Shown piece by piece: positions 44,958-50,319 of a stretch of 50,319 nt of DNA; position 1 is the first letter of the stretch, and every line of letters begins with the position of its first letter. The stretch lies in assembly GCA_021772015.1 (NCBI GenBank), contig JAETNS010000017.1, positions 1 through 50,319 of the forward strand. The letters are read 5' to 3'. A program made the translations under genes and the position numbers. The stretch is from Prevotellaceae bacterium. GTDB taxonomy: Bacteria > Bacteroidota > Bacteroidia > Bacteroidales > Muribaculaceae. A model generated the notes under the pieces. That model worked only from the letters and a program-made list of their open reading frames with translations, made no database searches and was not told where the DNA came from.

Positions 44958-46613
44958 ATGACACAAACATCTGAAAAGTATATGGATAATCTCATCAACT
45001 CACCGCTGGATAAAGAATTGTCGAAGCTATCACCTTTTGAACTTAAAGGGCGTATTATAGCCCTGGCCAATGAAAAGGTCAAAAAGGCTGCAAACACAAT
45101 GCTCAACGCGGGACGAGGCAACCCCAACTGGGTAGCTGACGAGCCAAGAGACGCGTTTTTCGCATTAGGACAATTCGCCATGACTGAATGCCGGCGGAAT
45201 TTCGCTATGCCCGAAGGCATCGCAGGCGTTCCGCAGAAAGAGGGAATATCTGTCAGATTCGAGACCTGGCTGCGCGACAATAAAGATATCCCCGGTGTAA
45301 ACTTCCTTTCCAGGGCGTATGAATACTGCCTGATGGAATTGTCGGCTGACTCCGACGAACTGGTCGAGGAATGGGCAAGCGGAATCGTCGGCCACCATTA
45401 CCCCACCCCTCCACGCATCCTTAAATACACGGAGGTCATAAACCGGCGATACCTCGACTGGGCCATCTGCGCGGGTAATCCTCCTAAAGACAATCCGTTT
45501 GACCTTTTCGCGGTCGAAGGCTCGACAGCCGGAATGTGCTACTGCTTCGATGTGTTGAAACACAATTTCCTGCTTAACCAAGGGGACTCTATAGCAATCA
45601 TGGTCCCGGTATTCACTCCATACCTTGAGATACCCCAGCTGAAGGAGTTCGACTACACCGTTCTTGATGTGAACGCCGACACCATGACCACTGACGGACT
45701 GCACACATGGCAATACAACCGCGAGGAGATCGAGAAGCTAAAGGATCCGAAATACAAGATGCTTTTTGTCACCAACCCTTCCAATCCTCCGAGCTATGCG
45801 ATCGACCGCGCAACAGTGGAAGCACTGAAAGAGGTGGTGAAGGCCAATCCTAATCTCATGATCCTGTCGGATGATGTCTACGGTACATTTGTCGAAGGAT
45901 ACCGCAGCCTCATCGCCGACCTGCCGTTCAACACCATGTCGTGTTACTCTTTCTCGAAATATTTCGGGGCGACAGGATGGCGTATCGCCCTGACGGCCGT
46001 CAGCCGCGATAACATATTCGACAAACTCATTTCCGAGCTGCCGGATGACAAGAAAGCTCTTCTCAATACCCGATACGAATCACTTACCCTGGATGTGCCC
46101 GGCCTTAGATTCATTGACAGGATGGTGGCGGAGAGCCGCCTGATCGCGCTAAACCATACTGCCGGTCTTTCCACCCCGCAACAGATCCAGATGACATTCT
46201 TCGCCTTGTCATCACTTATGGACAAAGAGGACATTTACCACAAACGCATGATCAAGCTGATCCATGACCGGTATGACGCCCTTTGGGAAAACTTCGGGTT
46301 CAAGATGCCCGATGATCCCCTCCGGGCCGACTACTATTCAGAAATCGACATGATGGTCTGGGCACGCAAGCTCCATGGCGAGGAATTCGCCCGGTACATG
46401 CTCAAGACCTACAGCCCGCTGGCGTTCGTTTTCAGGCTCGCCTCCGAAACAGGATGCGTGGTCCTGAACGGCGATGGATTCGATGGCCCGAAATGGAGCA
46501 TACGTGTCTCACTGGCCAATCTGAACGAGGAGGACTATGTACGTCTGGGCGCAAATATCCGCCAGATCCTCAACCAGTTCGCCGAAGACTGGGAGGCCTC
46601 GAAGAAAAAATAA
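44958..46613 (+). CDS. asdA: Aspartate 4-decarboxylase / aminotransferase
   Basis: A 551-residue PLP enzyme of aminotransferase fold type I that converts aspartate to alanine and CO2. The PLP Lys is in SFSKYFGATGWR, and GRGNPNW, FAVEGSTAGM and FVTNPSNPP are conserved parts of the active site. The N- and C-terminal extensions match aspartate beta-decarboxylase rather than ordinary aspartate aminotransferases. In other bacteria it pairs with the AspT antiporter to generate a proton gradient; no aspT is next to it here. The start could also be at residue 9 (MDNLINSPLD). A terminator follows. Confidence 0.92.
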   Translation: MTQTSEKYMDNLINSPLDKELSKLSPFELKGRIIALANEKVKKAANTMLNAGRGNPNWVADEPRDAFFALGQFAMTECRRNFAMPEGIAGVPQKEGISVRFETWLRDNKDIPGVNFLSRAYEYCLMELSADSDELVEEWASGIVGHHYPTPPRILKYTEVINRRYLDWAICAGNPPKDNPFDLFAVEGSTAGMCYCFDVLKHNFLLNQGDSIAIMVPVFTPYLEIPQLKEFDYTVLDVNADTMTTDGLHTWQYNREEIEKLKDPKYKMLFVTNPSNPPSYAIDRATVEALKEVVKANPNLMILSDDVYGTFVEGYRSLIADLPFNTMSCYSFSKYFGATGWRIALTAVSRDNIFDKLISELPDDKKALLNTRYESLTLDVPGLRFIDRMVAESRLIALNHTAGLSTPQQIQMTFFALSSLMDKEDIYHKRMIKLIHDRYDALWENFGFKMPDDPLRADYYSEIDMMVWARKLHGEEFARYMLKTYSPLAFVFRLASETGCVVLNGDGFDGPKWSIRVSLANLNEEDYVRLGANIRQILNQFAEDWEASKKK

Positions 46614-46640
46614 CCTGACATAAGACCAATAATCTTGATG

Positions 46641-46684
46641 ACGGTTGCTGCCCCCGTGACTACGGTGGGACAGCAACCGTTTTC
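46641..46684 (+). terminator. Terminator after the aspartate decarboxylase gene
   Basis: ACGGTTGCTG (46641-46650) pairs with CAGCAACCGT (46671-46680), with more pairing inside, followed by TTTC. Confidence 0.8.
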
Positions 46685-46732
46685 AATCTGGAAAAACTTA
46701 TCAACACTCAATGTGATTTCATCCATTATGGC

Positions 46733-46763
46733 TTGTGAGTCTGGATAAATTTTACGAAGTTTG
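46733..46763 (+). promoter_or_regulatory. Likely promoter of nrdJ
   Basis: TTG (46733-46735), 20 bases, GAAGTTTG (46756-46763), one base off consensus and the same GAnnTTTG variant as at dnaA. Two sequences one base from a DnaA box lie here: TTATCAACA at 46698-46706, and TTATCCAGA on the reverse strand at 46740-46748. No cobalamin riboswitch is visible. Confidence 0.45.
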
Positions 46764-46813
46764 CAGAGTTTTGCGAACTTACATCTATAACCTGATAACC
46801 ACCCAAGTTGATT

Positions 46814-49357
46814 GTGGAAAAACCTGTTTACAGTTACGACGAAGCCTACGACGCGTCGTTGAATTATTTCAACGGAGATGAGCTTGCCGCTCGCGTGTGG
46901 GTCAGCAAATATGCCTTGAAAGATTCTTTTGGCAACATCTATGAAAAGACTCCCGACGACATGCACCACCGCATCGCCTCGGAGCTTGCCCGCATCGAAA
47001 AAAAATACCCCAACCCGATGAGCCATGATGAAATCTTTTCTTACTTGAAAGATTTCCGCTACATCGTCCCGCAGGGAAGCCCTATGACAGGAATCGGCAA
47101 CGACTTTCAGGTCAGCTCCCTGTCAAACTGCTTCGTGATAGGTCTTGACGGCACACCTGACTCATACGGAGGCATCATCCGCATCGACGAGGAGCAGGTA
47201 CAGCTCATGAAACGTCGTGGAGGTGTGGGCCATGACCTAAGCCATATCCGCCCCAAAGGCACCCCGGTCAAGAATTCCGCGCTGACTTCGACCGGCCTCG
47301 TTCCGTTCATGGAACGATACTCCAACTCCACCCGTGAGGTCGCCCAGGATGGCCGACGGGGAGCATTGATGCTTACCGTATCTGTCAAGCATCCTGATTC
47401 CGAAGCATTTGTCGATGCCAAGATGACAGAAGGGAAAGTGACCGGGGCCAATGTCTCCGTCAGAATCGACGACGCGTTCATGGAAGCGGCAACAGAAGGG
47501 AAGCCATATCAACAACAGTTTCCGGTCGACTCAACAGAGCCGGAAATCGTCAAGGAAATCGACGCGAAGGCATTTTGGGGGAAGATCATACACAACGCAT
47601 GGAAATCGGCAGAGCCCGGTGTGCTTTTCTGGGACACCATAACACGAGAATCGGTTCCCGACTGTTACGCCGACCTCGGCTTCCGCACCATCTCCACCAA
47701 TCCCTGTGGAGAGATACCCCTTTGCCCCTACGACTCATGCCGACTGTTGGCCATCAATCTCTTCTCCTATGTGAAGAATCCCTTCACAGACAAAGCGGAG
47801 TTTGACTTCGATCTTTTCAAAGCACATGTGGCCAAAGCGCAACGCATCATGGATGACATCATTGACCTGGAGATGGAGAAAATCGACAGGATCCTTGAAA
47901 AGATCGACTCTGACCCGGAGACGCTGGAAGTACGTGGACCCGAACGTCATTTGTGGGAAAAGATCAGACGTAAGACCCTCATGGGACGACGTACCGGGGT
48001 CGGGACCACCGCCGAAGGGGACATGATCGCTGCGATGGGGTTACGCTACGGCACCCCGGAAGCCACAGATTTTTCTGAAGAGGTCCATAAACAGCTCGCA
48101 TTGGCCGCTTATGGCTCGTCAGTAACGATGGCAGAGGAACGAGGCGCATTCGAGATCTTTGACGCGAAACGGGAGGAAAACAATCCGTTCCTCTTGCGCT
48201 TGAAAGAAGCCGAGCCTTCACTTTGGGAACATATGCGGAAGGTAGGCAGACGTAACATCGCCTGCCTGACGATCGCCCCGACAGGAACCACAAGCCTTAT
48301 GACCCGGACCACCTCCGGAATTGAACCGGTGTTCCTGCCTGTCTACAAACGCCGCCGCAAAGTCAATCCTTCCGACACTGATGTCAGAGTGGATTTCGTC
48401 GATGAAAATGGCGACGCGTTTGAGGAATACATAGTCTACCATCCAAAATTTATCGACTGGATGGAAGTCAACGGGATAGAGAAACGGTCTGATTACACCC
48501 AGGAAGAACTTGACGCGCTGGTGGCCCGTTCTCCATACGCCGGAGCCACATCAAACGATATCGACTGGCTCGAAAAAGTCAAGATGCAGGGACGAGTACA
48601 GAAATGGGTTGATCACTCTATCTCAGTGACAATCAATCTCCCGTCCGACGTTACGGAAGACCTCGTCAACCGCCTTTATGTGGAGGCGTGGCGGTCTGGA
48701 TGCAAAGGATGCACGGTTTATCGCGACGGCTCCCGCTCGGGAGTGCTCCTTTCCATTGAGAAAAAGAAAAAGACCGAACCGGCTCAAAATCCCGGTGAGA
48801 TACATCCGCATGTCATCAAGCGTCCGATCGAGCTTGAAGCTGATGTGGTCCGTTTCCAGAACAATAAGGAGAAATGGATCGCTTTTGTAGGACTTATGGA
48901 TGGTCGTCCTTATGAGATTTTCACCGGATTGGCCGATGACGAGGATGGTATCTTCTGTCCCAAATCAGTCAACCACGGAAAGATCATCAAGGCTATGAAT
49001 CCCGACGGCACCAAACGTTATGACTTCCAGTTTGTCAACAAACGGGGCTACAAGACCACCATCGAGGGGCTATCCGACAAGTTCAATCCCGAATACTGGA
49101 ATTATGCCAAGCTTATTTCCGGCGTGTTGCGGTATGGCATGCCTATCGACCAGGTATTGAAGCTCGTCTCCGGCCTCGAACTGGACTCGCAGAGCATCAA
49201 CACATGGAAGATGGGAGTCGAACGAGCCCTTAAGAAATACCTTCCCAACGGCACCCAGGCATCCGGCCAACGTTGCCCGAACTGCGAACAGGAGACTCTT
49301 ATCTACCAGGAAGGATGCCTGATATGCACCTCTTGTGGAACCTCAAAATGCGGTTGA
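46814..49357 (+). CDS. nrdJ: Adenosylcobalamin-dependent ribonucleotide reductase (class II)
   Basis: An 847-residue class II reductase that makes deoxynucleotides with B12. It has SLSNCFVIG, with a redox Cys, the active-site segment STNPCGEIPL with the thiyl Cys and Glu, and IAPTGTTSLM. The C-terminus ends in a zinc-ribbon-like pair, CPNCE...CLICTSCG, plus a final Cys near the end that may serve as the reductant relay. There is no ATG at the start: an in-frame TAA sits at 46796-46798, and only TTG (46808), ATT (46811) or GTG (46814) precede the conserved MEKPVYSYDEA-like beginning. I chose GTG; TTG at 46808 is equally possible. Confidence 0.93.
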   Translation: MEKPVYSYDEAYDASLNYFNGDELAARVWVSKYALKDSFGNIYEKTPDDMHHRIASELARIEKKYPNPMSHDEIFSYLKDFRYIVPQGSPMTGIGNDFQVSSLSNCFVIGLDGTPDSYGGIIRIDEEQVQLMKRRGGVGHDLSHIRPKGTPVKNSALTSTGLVPFMERYSNSTREVAQDGRRGALMLTVSVKHPDSEAFVDAKMTEGKVTGANVSVRIDDAFMEAATEGKPYQQQFPVDSTEPEIVKEIDAKAFWGKIIHNAWKSAEPGVLFWDTITRESVPDCYADLGFRTISTNPCGEIPLCPYDSCRLLAINLFSYVKNPFTDKAEFDFDLFKAHVAKAQRIMDDIIDLEMEKIDRILEKIDSDPETLEVRGPERHLWEKIRRKTLMGRRTGVGTTAEGDMIAAMGLRYGTPEATDFSEEVHKQLALAAYGSSVTMAEERGAFEIFDAKREENNPFLLRLKEAEPSLWEHMRKVGRRNIACLTIAPTGTTSLMTRTTSGIEPVFLPVYKRRRKVNPSDTDVRVDFVDENGDAFEEYIVYHPKFIDWMEVNGIEKRSDYTQEELDALVARSPYAGATSNDIDWLEKVKMQGRVQKWVDHSISVTINLPSDVTEDLVNRLYVEAWRSGCKGCTVYRDGSRSGVLLSIEKKKKTEPAQNPGEIHPHVIKRPIELEADVVRFQNNKEKWIAFVGLMDGRPYEIFTGLADDEDGIFCPKSVNHGKIIKAMNPDGTKRYDFQFVNKRGYKTTIEGLSDKFNPEYWNYAKLISGVLRYGMPIDQVLKLVSGLELDSQSINTWKMGVERALKKYLPNGTQASGQRCPNCEQETLIYQEGCLICTSCGTSKCG

Positions 49358-49560
49358 CCTTATAGCCACACCTATCTTTCGGCACAACCATAGCCATACA
49401 GACTATAAAGCCCGTCTGAATAACCGACATCCAAGGATATGTCGCATTCAGGCGGCCTTAGAGTATATAATGAAGTCATTTAAATTAAAAAATATCCCGG
49501 GAACCGAACCTTTATTCGTTTTTTGACGTTTAATTTCTTGAACGTAATTTCTACTATTTT

Positions 49561-50079
49561 ATGAAAAAGTTATTCTTTTCGTTATTGGCGGTTGCCGCGG
49601 TCATCGTGACATCATGCTCCTCCAAGACTACAGAAAAAGAAGCCACGGATGAGGGCGCAGCAATCAAAGCCAAGATCGAGAACTGCTCGGATCCCGACAG
49701 TCTCAAAATCTATGTGCAGCAAGCAAAGGATTATGCCGCAAAACTTGTGAAAGAGGGCAACGATACCGCCGCCCAGGCTTACCTCAATGAGGTAGCCCCC
49801 GTGGTTCGCACAAAAGATCCAACAGCTGTGAATGTGTTTGACCAGCTCGAAGCCAAAGCGGACAGCACCGTCAGCGCAGCCGTAGAAAAGGCAGACTCGC
49901 TCAAAGATGTGGCTGCTGATGCCGCCAAAGCAAAAGTCGAAGAAGGCAAAGCCAAGGCAACCGAAGCAGCCAACAATGTAAAAGACAAAGCAGCAGCCGC
50001 TGCCGACGCAGCCAAGCAGAAGACCGCAGACGCAGCCCAGTCAGCAGCTGATAAGGTCAAAGACGTTCTCGGAAAATAA
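49561..50079 (+). CDS. Ala/Lys-rich helical lipoprotein, LEA-like
   Basis: A 172-residue lipoprotein with lipobox VTSC after a 19-residue signal. The middle is a helical segment (AIKAKIENCSDPDSLKIYVQQ). The last about 75 residues are low complexity, rich in Ala, Lys, Asp and Glu, in loose 11-residue repeats such as KDKAAAAADAAKQKTADAAQ. That pattern resembles group 3 LEA and YtxH-type proteins that form amphipathic helices and protect membranes or proteins. Function is unknown. It is followed by a strong terminator. Confidence 0.83.
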   Translation: MKKLFFSLLAVAAVIVTSCSSKTTEKEATDEGAAIKAKIENCSDPDSLKIYVQQAKDYAAKLVKEGNDTAAQAYLNEVAPVVRTKDPTAVNVFDQLEAKADSTVSAAVEKADSLKDVAADAAKAKVEEGKAKATEAANNVKDKAAAAADAAKQKTADAAQSAADKVKDVLGK

Positions 50080-50124
50080 ACATCTTATAGCAACAGTGTA
50101 TTTTCCTTAATTGAAAATGACAAC

Positions 50125-50177
50125 AATATCGCGGGCCGGAAAAAGGCCTGCCACTTTACGGGCCGCGATATTTTTGT
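50125..50177 (+). terminator. Terminator after the Ala/Lys-rich lipoprotein gene
   Basis: AATATCGCGG (50125-50134) and CCGCGATATT (50163-50172) form the stem, followed by TTTG. The loop holds GGCC-type pairing. Confidence 0.75.
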
Positions 50178-50319
50178 AAAAACGCTGAATTTTTTTAGTA
50201 GAAAAATGTGGAGGAGGCGGTCCAGTAGCGGGTTAGGGCGGAGTAAATCTGGAGTTTTTCATCCATTGTTGGCTAAGTCATAACCCAAGTGTAGTTACCG
50301 GCCCCCTGCCAGCGCGTGA

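Noticed and set aside
44958-46613. Ordinary aspartate aminotransferase
   Set aside because: Length and extensions fit aspartate 4-decarboxylase better.
46620-46813. Cobalamin riboswitch in front of nrdJ
   Set aside because: The B12 dependence made it worth looking, but no B12-box or matching structure was seen.
50180-50319. Gene at the window end
   Set aside because: No open frame with recognisable features or promoter was seen in the last 140 bases.

Overview
This window looks like chromosomal DNA of a gut Bacteroidales bacterium, most likely of the Muribaculaceae (S24-7) type. The reasons are repeated Bacteroidota-type promoters (TTG, 19-20 bases, TAnnTTTG), few Shine-Dalgarno sites, a FeoA-FeoB fusion, a DUF5686 outer-membrane protein, a DUF3127 OB-fold protein and a B12-dependent ribonucleotide reductase. 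The species assignment is inference. No phage, transposase, CRISPR array or rRNA was seen; one tRNA-Met is present.

Layout. 0.2-4.3 kb: a reverse-strand short-chain dehydrogenase broken by an in-frame stop near its C-terminus, then a GT2 glycosyltransferase, a radical SAM/B12-type protein and a second GT2. 4.7-11.3 kb: lpxH with a SufT-like DUF59 gene, an Uup-type ABC-F protein, an EamA transporter, a DUF3127 protein with an SSB-like tail, a BrkB/YihY membrane protein and ridA. 11.4-17.3 kb: a Crp/Fnr regulator, tRNA-Met, ispD, recG, ndk and an M23/LysM peptidase. 17.4-25.8 kb: a DUF5686 protein sharing a bidirectional promoter with a CYTH protein, then a membrane polyferredoxin, a Tat-type lipoprotein aldo/keto reductase with ferredoxin clusters, and lepA.

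25.9-31.5 kb: a secreted leucine-rich-repeat protein, then an oxalate module on the reverse strand (frc, oxc, AEC-type permease). 31.7-36.6 kb: feoAB fusion, murI and a histidine phosphatase. 36.7-40.9 kb: a galactan/galactose operon (GH53 galactanase, galK, a sugar nucleotidyltransferase, galE) with no galT. 41.1-50.1 kb: a META-domain lipoprotein, dnaA, a nitroreductase, aspartate 4-decarboxylase, nrdJ and an Ala/Lys-rich lipoprotein.

The most interesting candidate system is the polyferredoxin plus exported aldo/keto reductase pair (20.7-24.0 kb). The polyferredoxin looks like NapH fused to NapG, with a twin-arginine-like hydrophobic segment in the middle of the chain. It could form an iron-sulfur wire from the cytoplasmic to the periplasmic face, feeding a Tat-exported lipoprotein reductase. 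Other notable items are a formyl-CoA transferase with altered active-site loops, a galactose operon with a possible GalT replacement, a DnaA with a changed DNA-recognition motif, a perfect palindrome made of two back-to-back -7 boxes, and several long palindromic elements.
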